64,000 nucleotides of DNA from contig QPMI01000214.1 of assembly GCA_004431415.1 (NCBI GenBank), positions 7,501 to 71,500 of the forward strand. Reading direction: 5' to 3'. The notes beneath the pieces were generated by a model. It was not told where the DNA came from, searched no databases, and saw only the letters and a program-made list of their open reading frames with translations. Position numbers and translations under genes: made by a program. This DNA is from Cyanophora paradoxa (lineage: Eukaryota > Glaucocystophyceae > Cyanophorales > Cyanophoraceae). Each line of letters starts with the position of its first letter. The first letter of the stretch is position 1. Positions 33,537-46,700 of this stretch are shown here, in pieces.

Positions 33537-34214
33537 CCAGCGCGCTCGAAGCGCTCAAGCTCGAGCCGACGTCGGCAAGCAGATCGAGGGAGCCGCCGTA
33601 GATATTGAGCTCTAACAAAGGTTTCCCGCCGCACAATGGCCTGCCAAGGAAGCTAAGCACGCTTTGAGGCCCAGTGCAGCCGCAGGTCCTCTTCGTGTGT
33701 GTGTGTGCTCCGGTACCCCTAGGGGCCCGGTTTATAGTCGTCCCCCTCACTCCTTCCCCGGTTTGACCCGGGCCCCTACAGCGTGAAAGCCAATAGGGGG
33801 GAGCTCCTCCCACATGTAGGAGGCGGGGGAAGACTTTGCAGCTGGCTTAGGCAGGGTTACCTGTGGGGCATAAGCACTGGTAGCTCTCCTGTTTTCAGCA
33901 GCCTTTCCACTGCAATGTGTGCGTTCCAGAGGGCTGTATCTGGGGGTGGGTACCGGTTGTTCGAGCACACGTGCTTGCTCGTCATCATTCGTCGTCAGTT
34001 TCCCCCAGCAGCTGCATATATATATATAAAGTTTTTGTATGGGAGCGCCACATGTACAGCGGCCTACATCGATATCGATATATCTGATCATGACCCCCGG
34101 CCCCCCCTCTGGGGCTGGATTGGTGAAAACTTGACATGCAGCCTGCAGGATTAACCGATAGATCAGGTTAATTATAAGCTCGCTGCACGGTTTGTGGTGC
34201 GACAGCGGCTGCAC
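33537..34214. other. PEX13 upstream region and gene-free stretch
   Basis: No gene supported. It contains a TG microsatellite (about 33695), TTTTTGTATGGGAGCGCCAC (shared with 29646) and TATATATATA at about 34017. Confidence 0.4.
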
Positions 34215-34590
34215 TTTATTCGCGATTACGATTAGGCCGTGAGGGTTCGGACGTCTTTCACTGCGATTACGATTAGGCCATGAGGGGTCGGACGTCTTTG
34301 ATTAACATTGCGGTTACGATCAGGCCCTTTCGGAGGGGTCGGGCGTCTTCATTGCATCGCAACATTCCTTTCGAATTCATCAGAATGTATTCATCATGCA
34401 GGCCCTGCTTTGATTGAACATGCTGAGGGGCGGGGCGTCTTTGATTGCGATTACGATCAGGCCCTGATCACGAGGGCCGGGCCTGGACGTCTTTGATTGC
34501 GATAACGATCGGGCCCTGAGCTCGAGGGGCTGGAAGTCTTTGGTTGCGATTACGATCAGGCCCTGAGCTCGATGTCCGTGGATGTCTGCC
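34215..34590. repeat. Minisatellite of GGACGTCTTTGATTGCGA plus TTACGATCAGGCCCTG units
   Basis: Six or seven degenerate units of about 45-60 bp, each with a GTCTTTGATT core, a GCGATTACGAT core and a variable GAGGGGC spacer. Same motif as the dispersed copies at 23.8, 26.2 and 60.9 kb. The ATG9 reading frame enters its right side. Confidence 0.8.
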
Positions 34591-37315
34591 CACGAGCGCT
34601 GACGAAGCTTCTTGCACTGCTGCTCCCAAGGCTTGGCGATTTTTCTGTCTGCTCAGCGAGTCTTGCAAGGACGTCGCGGCCTGCCTCTCCAGGGTCGAAG
34701 CCGGGGTGAGCCTATTCCCGGGTTGTGAGGGAGAGCATTGTCACATTTCGCAACAGTCAGCACCTGAATGAAGGAGAGCAGACTCTTTTCCAGTTTCCCT
34801 CCACGGCTACGTTGCGCCTTCGCCAGTTGCTGGCCTCCATACTGACGAGGATGTATGAGGGAGGGGCTCCTCAAAATTACCGAGCTTTGGATACAGAAAC
34901 GCGGCACCTTCGGGTTCCCGTGGCGTGCAACATCAAACAAGCCGAAGCTGCACACATGCCCGAGACCACGAACTTCCACCGTAAAATCCCTCACGAACTG
35001 GACAATATCCTCTGCGAAGGAACATCTAGTGATATATCGACGAGAAAATGAAAAGCAGAAAACGACTGCACCGGCACAGCGTGGAAGCGAGTAGTATAGT
35101 ATGTAAGGGTTAAGAAACACAGCGAGCACATCCTTTTCCGTGGAGATTAGGCATGCGAGCAGAGAAGGCAGCTTGTGAGCACATTCACCTGTACAAAAGA
35201 TACCAGTTTAAACTGGAACAATAAAGAGAGCTCGCCATGAACTTCCCATGAAGTGAAATGTCCCTGCCAGTGGTGTGGCAGATAATGTGTGTGCTTCACA
35301 ACTTCGGTCAGCACAGCTGTGGCATCTCCACCGGCCTTTATGCAGTCAAAAGGAGAGCAGGGTTTTCCAGAGACATGGTTGCACGTACAAATGACGAATC
35401 ATCCACGGAAAGGGCACGGCAGACAGCAACGATTGCACCAAACAATGCCAGCCACCACCAGAGAGGCTTTCCCCCAGCCTGGTGCAAGAGTAAATCAGCA
35501 ATACCCAATGAGCTACAGGAATACTTGACAACGCACTTCGCTGGCAAGCAAGTTCTGGTCAAGGACACCCGCAACAATAAGCACAGCTGCCAGGGCACCT
35601 GATACGAAGGCAGCGAATCGTGCAAACATGCCGAGTGCAAATGAAGGGAACATGGAAAGATAAGAGTCTGTAAGAGCATGAGATGAAAGAACAATTCAGA
35701 ACTGAAAACGGAACTCACTTGCAGGAGGGCAAGCAGCGGCAAGGCTGTGAAAAAAATCAGGCAAGTTGAATGGATGAGGCCATCATGCTCCTTACCGTTT
35801 TGCGAAGAAATGGGGCAGCTCGTTAAATTCTCGAAATCTCCACCTTGCATCAACTGTCCATTCCCGCTTGCCCAAGAGAGACGGAGAAACGTAGAATTGC
35901 TAGAGCACAGGGTTGCTGAGCACAGCACAGTCCGGGGGCACAACTGATCGAAATTGCGTATACGTACTTGTGCATTGAGAAGAATAAAGCGCATCACGAG
36001 GAAGACGACAATGAAGGGCATAAGTATGAAATTAAGAATGCCCATAATTTGAAACCGTCTCCTCATGCTGAAGGAAAATAAGACACGTGAACTTGGAAGG
36101 CCGGGAATATTAATGACGATCTCACATCTCGGCATTTAGAAACTCTGGATGGATCCGGTACATCTGCGAAGTACACTCCGTTATAATGAAGACTGCCACA
36201 GGACATTATGCATATTTCGACGCACTGCTCCAAACATCCTATCAAAGATGCAGAAGTTCAAATTCCAGATAAGAGCATCCGTGAGGGGTGCTTGGCGCAT
36301 CAAGGGTGGCTGCTCAGGCAGGCCATCCGCGGTGAGCTCGCTAGTTCTGAAGTCCTGCTGCTTTCGCCGATCGCTTGTTGGGGCAGCGGCGAGATAAGCA
36401 GGCAAGAACGGTAAGCGAAGATCGAGCACTCCTCTGTTGACCAGTGCTATCAAATAGTTCTCCCTTCTCATCAGGCGAGCGGCAACATCTACCTGTGTTG
36501 TCAAACAAATATCCATAGAGAGTACTTAATGAAACGTCAGATAGCGCTCACCGAGTGGGGCAACTTGGCCAATTCCAGGCTGTGCTGATATCTGGGAAAG
36601 TTTTATTTTCTCTAGCACTGCATTCCACTCCATTCCTTGGAGTTCAGTCTACAGCGAGTGGAAGGTGCCTCATCAAAATAATGAGGCTCTCCCAACCGCG
36701 AATTCCGAAATTCGAGGTAAAGGCGCACATCACTCAGGCCAACATCCATGTTGTAGAAGCGACGTATTTCAAAAGCCCCGAAGACGTCGCCAAAAAAGCA
36801 CATCGATTTCCAGAGCCAGTACACAGAAAATACAATCATGTACAAAAGGATGCCGAATTCTTTCATTCCAACGCTGCGAAAGGCTGATCAGAACGTCCAA
36901 AGCGTTCGCAAGAACAGCGTACTTCGAAAACGGCGCCTCGCGAATCGCGTGGACGTCGCGCCAGCACGGTTGATCAGCGCGGCAACTAGTAGTAAGCAGC
37001 TCCGTCCAGTTGACAAAAGCTAGCAAAAACGACGAGAACCCGATCGTGAAGCCCAGGGACCTGCGCGCGTAGCTTGGGTCATCTGACAGGTTGTGCCGCA
37101 CGGCGGGCGACGTACAGCAGCTCAAAGAGACGAGAAAGAACTATGCAAGTGAAACCCTTCTCTGCGTAGTACGCGTACAGGCGATCCCAGAACGTGTCTG
37201 CGTTCCGCGGGGCCGCCCTCGTCGTCTCGCGCCGCTGCGCCTCGACGTGCCCCGTTTCACCCTCCTCTTCCCGCTCCTCGGCCCGCAGGAGGGGCGTCGG
37301 CGCGTCGTTGGACAT
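34468..37315 (-). CDS. ATG9: Autophagy-related protein 9 (lipid scramblase)
   Basis: Multi-pass membrane scramblase on the vesicles that seed autophagosomes. The ATG at 37313-37315 starts MSNDAPTPLLRAEEREEEGE. Conserved blocks in order: FGILLYMIVFSVYWLWKSMC, MRRENYLIALVNRGVLDLRL, RRRFQIMGILNFILMPFIVV, ARFAAFVSGALAAVLIVAGV (about 35600), LWWWLALFGAIVAVCRALSV, EDIVQFVRDFTVEVRGLGHV, CSFGLFDVARHGNPKVP and KLEKSLLSFIQ. The proposed last exon DSLSRQKNRQALGAAVQEAS runs into the minisatellite and stops at 34468, so the tail PDRNRNQRLPAPRAQGP is repeat-encoded. It is divergent from the NPHP3-like gene (361 bp between starts). Confidence 0.9.
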
Positions 37316-37676
37316 CGCGTTGTCGTTCAGCGAGTCGGGGAATTGCGAGCCCTCCGCAGCTGCTGCTCGGAATTGCGAGCCCTCTCCCTTTGTGCAGCAC
37401 AGATTCGAGCGCAGGCTGACTGAGGCGCGCCGGTTGCGGCGGCCTTCCGAAAGAGAGAAAGAGCAAAGGAATAGAGAGAGATTCGAACCCGAGTCTGATA
37501 GTGTTGAAGTAACCCGGCCCAGCTAGGCCCGATCGAGCTCGCGCCTCTAACATAATTAAAGCTTCTCCTCGGGGACTGCATGAATCGAAAGTCGACGTGG
37601 AGCGCGTGCACGAGCTCGAGAGGTCAAGCACGCGCTGCACGTCGCAGACAGCTAGGATTGAGCGCTGCGCGCTGCG

Positions 37677-40600
37677 ATGGGCGGCGGTGCCAGCTCGGAG
37701 GGCCGCAACGCAGAGGCGACAGCTGCTGACGGTGCACGCTCCTGATAGCTATGCTGTCTTGCTGCTGATCTTACGCCTGCGTCAGCGCAAGCTGTGCTGG
37801 CGGAGCTGACGGAATCACAATTTGAGCCACGCCGGATTGAGCTCCGGTGCGGCGTCTCGCGCTGGCCCGCGTTTCAGCATCGCAGCGAAGACCTAACTTC
37901 GCCTGCTGAACGCAGGGATCGCCAGCGGGAACCGTGGGTCGTGCGGCTCTATCTCATCTCAACGGGGCCCGATATGGTAAAGGAGCGGGTCGTGATCCAA
38001 AAGGATAAGGTTCCTGAGCTGCAGAAAGCACTCATGGAGCACGGCGTGCACCTAGTCGGTCAGTTTCCCGCGCAGAGACTCGCGCGCCGCTACTCACGTC
38101 TCAGACAGTAATCGACCCGCGCGTTGCTGAGATGGACGCAAACGAGGAGATGAACCGACACTACATCAGGCACCTTCTGCGCCTCGCTCCGCCTTGCGGG
38201 CGGCCGCTTAGTGCCGGGGCAGGTACGCGCTGGAGGAGATCGACCACAGCCGCCCGTACTTGGGTGTCTTCCTCGGCGAGCGCTACGGGCGGACCTTCGC
38301 GGGCAAGCAGAAGGACCGCGCGGGGGTCATCAACCGGGCGCGCTTCGGGGAGGCCTTCGACGCGGCGGCCGAGCTGCACCCCTGGCTCGCCCTGCACAAG
38401 TCCTCCAGCGTCTTCGAGATCGAGATAACCCACGCACTCCTCATGCACCCCTATCTCGCATCCGCCCACAGCACCTTCGTCTACTTTCGGTGCGCGAGGG
38501 CCGTGTGCACCTCGCGCGCGCTTGCGCGCCAGGGCCGGCTCCGGCGTCGCCGACCCCCCCGGGGGGCCACGGCCAGGGACCCGTACGTGCCGGAGGACGC
38601 GAAGAAAGAGCAGGCACGCGACTACCGACGGGAAGACGGCCGCGCTGATCTCAAGCTAAAGTCACTCAAGGCCAGGCTTGCATCCTGCCTCGAGGACGAA
38701 GGTCCGGCGGGGCCCTGCGGCGGAGCGCCAACGCCTCTGCGGCTCACGGTTGCGTGAGCAGGGCTGCAGCCGCGGCAGTACGCAACGCCGGAGGCGGGGG
38801 CGGCGGCTTTCGTGAACGACGTGCGGGAGGCGGTCCTCGAGAGCCTCGTGCGGGCCCCCGCGCGGGCCATCCAGGAGGACCCCGATGCGCGCACCGTCCC
38901 GCGTCCCCGTGCGCTTCCGCCGACTGGCGCGCAGGACGACGAGGAGGAGGCCGCGCGCAAGCGAGAGACGCGGCGGCAGCTGACTGACCCGCTGCTCGTC
39001 GAGCGGCGCGCCATCGCCGACTTCGCGAGAGAGTGGGCATCGTGCGGGCCCCGCCCCACCCCCACGCCCCCGGCCCCCCCAGCGCCCGCCTACCCTGCTA
39101 CTCCCTGCGCAGGCAGTGCAGCGTCGACATCGGGGGCGGGGAGCTCTACCCCGCTCTGGTGCGCCGGAACGCCCGGGGCGCTGCGGGCGACGCTTGGGCG
39201 CGGCCCACTGGCCGGGGCAGGTGGAGTACGTGCACGAGCGGAGCGGGCCGCTGATCCTCATCGGGGGCCCCTGGTCGGGCAAGACGGCCGTCCTCGCCCG
39301 CCTGCACGCCGACTTCACGGCCCGCCCACCGCCCCGCCGGCACACCGGGGGCGGCGCCTGAGGGCGCGGCGCGCAGGAAAATCCCCGGCCGGGGGTCATG
39401 GCATTCGCCAACTTTGTAGGCTCAACTCTGCAGAGGTCGGCCACGCCCCCGCCGCCCGGGGCGGGAAGCCAGGGGTCGGGGCGGGGCCGACGCCGCGCAG
39501 CTACATCTTCTCGAACATGCTCAGGCGCCTCTTCGCCGAGATCAACGCCGCCTTCGGCACCAGCGTGCGGCCGCCCGCCGGCGTCTCCGCGGCGCCGCCC
39601 CGATGGGCCGCCCGTGGGATCCCCAGATCGCGATTCCGACAGGGCGGGAGGCCCTCTTCGACGCTATCCCGACCTTCTTTGAGGCCGTCGGCAAGCGCGG
39701 CAAGGCCCTTCTTGTGCTCGTGCGCGCCGGCCGGTGGGGTTCGGCGGGCGGGGCGGGCGCTGATGTGGTGCAGGACGGCGTGGAGGCGCTCGAGGACGTG
39801 GACCTCGGGACGGACCTCGAGCCAATCCTCGACCACCTCTCCTCCTCCCCCGCCGTTCGCGTCGTCCTCTCCGCGCAGCCCGGTAGCCCGCTCGTCGACG
39901 CCGCCGCACGACGCGAGTGGCCGGCGCTGGCGGTGCCGCCGCTGACGCCCCCCGAGCGTGCCGTGCTGGTCGAGGCGCACCTGCAGGAGCGGCCCGTGCA
40001 CCTGCAGGAGCGGCACCGCGCCATGCTTCTTGGAGCCGAGCTGGGGGGCAACCCAGGCTTCCTCCGCGCCCTCCTTCACGACCTCCGCTACACCACGCAG
40101 CGGGCTCGCCCGCCCGTACCCCCGCCACCGGCCGGCCTCACGCCCGCTGCAGGGGGATGAGCTGACGCGGCACCTGGCGGCAATCTGCGAGGCGCAGGAG
40201 CTGACCAAGGTGTATGCCCTCATCCTGCAGCGCTGGGAGACAGCGTACGGCGAGTCGCGCGGCACCTCCGTCGCCGCCGAGGTCATGCGCATTCTTTGCA
40301 CCGCCCGCCGCGGAGTCACCGAGTACGAACTCACATCCGTCCTGGGTGCGCCTTCGCGCGCACTGCCTCGCCGCCTTCCAGGCCGCGCACGCGCGGCCGA
40401 GCGAGCGCGGGGCCGGCAGGCGCGTGGCGGCCCACCTACCCGGCGCTGCACGCGGCCTTCGCACCGCACGTGTGGAGCCGGGACGGGGTCCTGACCCTCG
40501 CGTTCAACCCGCACCTGCGTGGCGCCGCCATCGCCAAGTGCATGGCCGGCAAGCGCTTCCACTTCGCCGCCTCGACGTCCGCCTGCGTCCTTCAAGCGCG

Positions 40601-41610
40601 CCTCCGCTGCGCGAATTGAGCCGGCACAGGGCGCTCATCCAGTACTTCCAGAAAATGAAGCAGGAGGCGTTCCCGCGAACGCATTCACCGCTGGAGCGGC
40701 GGCGGGCGCAGGAGCTGCCGTGGCTGCTGCGCCGCTCGAAGAACTTCAACACGCTGCGGGAGGTGGTCTCCGAGCTCGGCATATTCGTGCGCCTGCACGA
40801 GGAGGACGGCGGCAAGCTCGACCTCGTCGACTACTGGCGCGAGAGCGGCGGCCTCGAGGCCGCTCCCAAGTCCTACATGCGCAGCCTCGAGCGCCTCGAG
40901 CAGGAGGCCGCCACGCCCGCCGACCAGGACCGGGCCATGCAGCTCGCCCAGTGGATGTTCGATTTTTTTATGGCGCGCCACGCCCCGCCGTCCCCCGCGC
41001 GCCTCGCGCCGCCTTACGCCCCGCAGGACGCCGACGCGCTGGATGCCGCCGAGCAGTTCGGGCAGCGGGTGCCGCCTGCCTGCGCCCCGCGCGCTGCATC
41101 CCGCGCATCGCGCGGCCTCACCTCGCGCCGCGCGGCAGCTCATCGAGAAGAAGAAGCAGCAGCTAGGGGCAGACAGCGCGGACCTCGCCGCCGACTACCG
41201 CCGCCTCATGGAGATCTGCGAGCGCGGCGAGCGGTCCGCGCCGCGCCGCGCGACGCCCAGGGGGCGCCCTCGACCACAGTACGCAGGTTGGACGACGCCC
41301 TCAACTACGCGCAGCAGACTCTCGGCATCTACGAGCGGGTGCGCGGCCGCCCTCTCCTCGACGGAGGCGGGTGGGGGTGCCCACAGCCAGGTCGGGGGCG
41401 CGGCAGCACGGCAAGATGAAGGAAGCATTCGAGCTGCTCGACACCATCGCGCGCTTCTACACGTGTGCACGCGCCAGCCCCCCCGGGCCGGCCGCGAGCG
41501 TTAGTGGATTGAGGCGAAAGGGCAGGGCGCTGGGCGACACGGAGGGCTGCGAGGAGACCTACCAGCGCTGGATCGAGGAGGCCGACGAGGAGCTCCCGAA
41601 GGAGGCGCCG

Positions 41611-41646
<36 letters not shown>

Positions 41647-43125
41647 CCCCCCTCCGCGGCGCGCCCTCTCACGGGCACGGCACAGATCGCGCGGCTTGAG
41701 AAGGAGCGCCGCGAGGCCTGGGATAAGGACCAGCAGCGCCGGCGCTGGCCCAGCCAGCAGGTGCCCCCACCCTTCCCCGGGTGAGAAAGCCCTAGCACCC
41801 GCGGCCCGCTACCCGCTGCCGGCGATTTCCGCTGCGCAGCTCGTCATCTTTCGATCCGACGTCGCGAGCGGTGTGTCGAGCACCTGCCCGCGCTCGCCGC
41901 GCCTTGCAGGTCCAAGACGTGTCGTCTGCATGCAGGGGGCGCAAGAGGGGGGGCCGGAGCTGTCATTAGAGCAGAAGGTGCCACCCAGCGCGGCCCTCGC
42001 GCGCTGCGGTCGACCGTCTGGCAGGCGCGCATTGAGCTCGAGCTGGTCGGCACGCCCCTCGAGAAAATGGCGGATCTCCAGATCGAATTCGTGCACAAGC
42101 CCGCTCCCCGTTCCCTTTTGCGCGCCACAGACAGACGCCGGCAGCGGCGGCCGGAACGGGTGCTGCCGATCTACCTGAGGCTGAGCGGGGTGCTGGAGCT
42201 GGCGCTGGGGCCGCACGACGGGCGGCTCGGGGTGCAGCTGCGGCGCCTGGGGGACATCTACGTGGAGCTGCAGGAGTACGACCTGGCGCAGCAGCTGTAC
42301 GTGCGGGCCCTGGCGATCGCAGAGGGGAACAGTGCCGGCTCGAACGAGGACCTGTTGGAGCTGGCGGAGTGCATGGCGATGCTCGGCAACCTCTACTTCG
42401 TCCAGATGCGCTACGAGGAGTCCGTCCCGCTCTTCTCCCGCGCCCTCGCCCTGCGCGAGCAGGTCCTCGGCGGCGACCACCGCGTCGTTGCCGACACCAT
42501 CGACAACCTCGCGCTCGTCTACAGGTGCCGCCCCCCGGCGCGCCTCGCCACCGCCCGGCCGCCGCGCTCCCAGGCAACTCTGCGCGCAGCGAGCAAGGGA
42601 ACTACCGGGAGGCGGAGGCGCTCTACCTGAAGGAAATCGCGCTGATCGAGCGGGCGCTGGGGTCGACGCACCCCGACGTCGCGCAGCGCCTCGCCCAGCT
42701 TGCCACCGTGTACTGGTGGATGGAGCGCTTCGACGAGCGCGAGCGCGTCCTCCTCCGCTGCCTGACCATCAAGGCCCGCCCCGCCTTTCTTCATCGCGCC
42801 TGCTTCCGCGACTGGTGCCGCGCAGGAGGCAACGTTGGGGCCCGACCACCCCGAGGTTGTTGATGCCCGCCGCTGGCTCCAGTCGAGCGACGCCCCCGTC
42901 CAGGAGACCACCATGAGTCCGCTGTGGGTGGGGGTGGTGGTCCGGGGTCCGCTCTTCTCACCCCGGGCCCCGCGGCAGACGTCGCCAAGGGCGTTGAGAA
43001 CGCCCCACACGGGAGCAAGCTCACGTTTGCCCCTATCGCTCGCCCTCCGCCGCGTCATCGCCTCATCTAAATCGCCCGCAGAGCGCGGAGGCGCGCATGA
43101 AGGCACCGCCGACCCCTTACGCTAG
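37677..43125 (+). CDS. Nephrocystin-3-like STAND NTPase with TPR repeats
   Basis: Ciliary scaffold-type protein. The ATG at 37677 starts MGGGASSEGRNAEAT, an N-myristoylation context as in animal NPHP3. The phase-1 intron then restores AQAVLAELTESQFEP. A DUF4062-type domain follows (VVRLYLISTGPDMVKERVVI; SRPYLGVFLGERYGRTFAGK). A P-loop GGPWSGKTAVLARLHADF lies at about 39270 and a Walker-B-like strand with DGVEALEDVDLGTDLEPILD at 39780. Helical STAND-type sequence follows (YFQKMKQEAFPRTHSPLERR), then TPRs (RLDDALNYAQQTLGIYERV; MLGNLYFVQMRYEESVPLFS; EAEALYLKEIALIERALGST; ERERVLLRCLTIK) and TLGPDHPEVVDARRWLQ near the end. A poly-C run at 41609-41642 seems to lie in a GC-AG intron. High GC. The final exon to 43125 is the least certain part. 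Confidence 0.82.
41609..41650 (+). repeat. Long C homopolymer inside NPHP3-like intron
   Basis: More than 30 C with few interruptions, placed between a GC donor candidate after GAG at about 41605 and the acceptor GCACGGCACAG before ATCGCGCGGCTTGAG. It would act as a pyrimidine tract. Confidence 0.6.
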
Positions 43126-43712
43126 CGATCGGTTGCTCGATCGGCCTGCTCTGCAAATTCGAAGCACAAGGCGTCGAGAACCTGGGGCCGTCTCGCGCAC
43201 ATCCCGGCTTGCGGACTCCGGGAGCTCCTGGCTTTAGCGTTGGCAGCATCAAAGTGCCATGATGAGAGTTCCGTCTCGTGCGATCAGGCGCAGAATGTGC
43301 AGAGGCGCAGACACCGCGAGAAGCGCAAATTCACCGGTGCTGCAATCTACGGCACTGTATCTATGCCGCGGCCGGAGAGGGCAGACACTGGCACCCATTT
43401 CAAATTTCCTTCAACAGCACTGCGGTACCCATGGCCATTTCGAATTCACATTTCCTTCGTGGTACCGGTCCCCTAGGCCTGCAGCTCAGCGGCTAGCGCT
43501 GTACATGTCCACTCCCGGCCCTGAAGACGCCGCTTCCTCCCTGAACCCTTCCGATCTCGATCGATTTCGCCCCCCATTATTATTCAAAATTTATTTTCTT
43601 CTCCTCGTCTCAGATCTAGACATCTACCCTGCTCGTGCTTTCGCGCGCTGACATTCGAACGGGATAATATGCATATTGAGCTAAGAAACGCGCGCTTCTG
43701 GACCGCTGAGCC
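43126..43712. other. Gap without a supported gene
   Basis: Between convergent NPHP3-like and LepA genes. Frames are short and incoherent. TTTCAAATTTCCTTCAACAG and CCATTTCGAATTCACATTTC look like degenerate internal repeats. Confidence 0.4.
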
Positions 43713-46700
43713 CTACTTGCTTTCACCTGTGAGCTTGAGCACCTGGATCCGAAGGGCCGGGGGGCAATTCAGCGATCTCTGCGGAAGAAACGACTGCGCA
43801 TGCAGAGCGAAGCAGAGGCGCACCGCCATGAACGCCTCCTGTGGCACGTCCACCTTGCCGACCGACTGCAGGGCGCGCACATGAGCTCGAGTTGCAGACA
43901 AGAGAGCAGGCAACGCCGCGGACCTTCATACGCTTCTTGCCCTTGGCCTGCTTCTGCAGCAGCTTCTTCTTGCGGCTGATGTCGCCACCGTAGCACTGGG
44001 AGGCGCGTGAGCACCGCTACCGAAGGAAGATGAGCTGGGGCTGCACCTTGGCAAGCACGTCTTTCCTCAGCGCAGAAATAGCTTCGCTGGCAATAATCTT
44101 GGCGCCGATCGACGCCTATCCCCCGGTACCATGAGCTTCGCCTTCCTTGGGGGGCGTTCCCGCGGGAAAAACATGGCGCACCTGGATGGGGATGCGGAAC
44201 TGCTGGCGCGGAATGAGCTCCTTGAGTTTCTCGCAGAGTTCCCGCCCAATCCCGTACGCCTGCCGCCACGTCAGGTGGGAGAGGAGGAGGAGGAGAGGGT
44301 GTGTGTGTGTGTGTGTGCGGGGGGGGGGGGGGGATTTCGCACTCGGTCCTTATGGACGATCGTGGCGAGCGGGTCCAGGGGGTCCCCGTTAATGAGGATG
44401 TCGAGCTTGACGAGCGGGTTGGGGCGGTAGCCGATTAGGTTGTACTCCATCGAGGCGTAGCCGCGGGAGCGCGACTTGAGCTGGTCGAAGAAGTCCGTCA
44501 CCACCTCCGCCAGCGGCACCTCGTACGTGAGGCTCACACGCCCTGAGCCCCGTCGGCGTCACCCCGGCGGGCGCGGGACGAGGCGCGGCGGGCGCGCCCT
44601 GCGAGAGGTACTTCATGTCGATGTATTCGCCGCGGCGGGTTTGACCGAGCTCCATGAGGGGCCCGATGAAGCTCTCGGGCGTGATCATGTCGACACGCAC
44701 ATAAGGCTCCTCCATCGATTCCCGCAGCGTTGGTTCGGGAAGCAACGCAGGATTGTCCACCATGAGCGTCTCTCCCTTCACCGTGTTCACCTTGTACACC
44801 ACCGAAGGCGCCGTAATGATCTGGGCGCCAGTGAGGTCGAGCACCGCCCGGGCGCTGCACAGTCCGCCGCGCGGCGCACCAGATCGAGGTCGTACTCGCG
44901 CTCCAGGCGCTCCTGCACGACCTCCATGTGCAAGAGGCCCAGGAAGCCGCACCGGAAACCGAATCCTGGCGGGAGCCCTTTAGTGCTGGAGGCGAGGCGG
45001 GTAGGGGGGCGCGCGAACCCATCGCAGACGAGTTCTCGGGCTCAAAACTTAGCGCCGCGTCGTTGAGCTTTAGCTTCTGCTCGCTGCGGTGTCAGGCGGA
45101 GCCGGCGGGGCGGACCGGGGCGGGGCGGGCCAAGCCGGGCAGAACACGCCTCGAGCGATTCCTTGAGGTCGGGGTACTGATCGGCGTTCACAGGAAACAT
45201 GCCGCAGAACACCATCGGCTTCGCCTCCTCGTACCTGCCGAACGCCCGCCGCCGGTCAAGCGCCTTCTTGCCTGCCCCCCCGCCCTCCGCACCCCGGCAG
45301 CGGATCAACGGCCGGCCTGTCCACACGCGTCACCGTGTCGCCCACGCGTGCGTCTTCTACTGCCTGTAGGCGACCCCTTTTCAAAGCCGCGAACTTCGTC
45401 CCCGCCCCGCGGCCGCGGCCGCCGCGTACCTTGATGCCTGCGGCAAGGTAGCCGACCTCGCCCGCGTGCAGCTCTGCCACGGGCTTCTGGGTGGGACTGA
45501 GCACCCCGATCTCGCCCACCTGCCCGAGGAATTACTGCTGCGGGCATCGCGCGCGCGACCACAGCGGAGCCGGCGGCGCGCCTCGTACTCCTTGCCGGAG
45601 TTCATGAGGCGGACACGCTGCCCTTTTTGGAGCTGCCCGTCCATCACGCGCATGTACACGATCACACCCCTGCGCCGCGTCACGTCGCCGCCAGCGCCGC
45701 GGATGGGCGAGCGGCGCGCCGGTAGGGGTCGTAGTAGGAGTCGAAGATGAGGGCGCGGAAGGGGTTCTCTGTCCGCTTCTCCGAGGGGGGTGGCACCCGC
45801 TGCACCACCGCCTCAAGGATGTCGTCGATCCCGATCCCCGACTGCCGCCCGTCGCGATCGGCCCCAGCGGCACGCCCCCGGCACCGGCGCCGGCACCTTG
45901 CCGGAGCAGAGGATGGCATTCGAGCAGTCGAGCCCGATGATCTCCTCGATCTCCTTCTTTACTCGCTCCGGGTCCGCGCTAGGGAGGTCAATCTGTGGCG
46001 GCCGCTTCGCGTGAACCGGCGCCGGCGCTGGCCCCAGCGTGCCGGGGCGAACCTTGTTAAGGACGGGGATGATCTCGAGGTTGTTCTCAATGGCGAGGTA
46101 CACGTTGGCGAGGGTCTGCGCCTCCACCCCCTGGCTCGCGTCCACCACCAGCAGCGCCCCCTCGCACGCTAGCAGGGACCGCGACACCTGCCGCCGCGTC
46201 TGCTTCTCGATCGCGGGCCACAGCAGGTCCCCAGAGTGTGCACCTCGTACGAGAAATCCACGTGTCCGGGCGTGTCTATGAGGTTTAGCACGTACGAGTT
46301 CCCGTCTTGCGCCTTGTGGTTCATCCGCGCCGCCTGCAGCTTGATCGTTATGCCCCGCTCGCGCTCCAGGTCCATGTTGTCCAAAAACTGCTCTTTCATC
46401 TCGCGCGCCTGCACTGTTCCTGTCGCCTGCACGTGCGGCTCAGACGAGGACAGCGTGCGAGGCCCCAGAGGCCCCGAGGACCTGCAAGAGCCTATCGGCG
46501 ATGGTGCTTTTTCCGTGGTCAATGTGCGCGATAATACAGAAGCTGTGCGCGGCGCTGTTTGTCAGCCTGTGAATATGGCATGGGCGGCGGCCGCACTTGC
46601 GGAGCCGCTCAACCGGCACGTCCACCTTGCCCTCGACTGCAGAAACGATCAGGTTCCATGCGCGGTTGAGCAGGTGGGATGCTCTGGCGTGCCCTGCTTC

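Noticed and set aside
34215-34590. Repeat-spacer array
   Set aside because: Unit borders drift and the intervening pieces are degenerate versions of each other, so it is a minisatellite.
38662-39444. Long minus-strand frames in the NPHP3-like region
   Set aside because: High GC removes stop codons on the antisense strand; the plus-strand frames carry the recognisable DUF4062, P-loop and TPR motifs.
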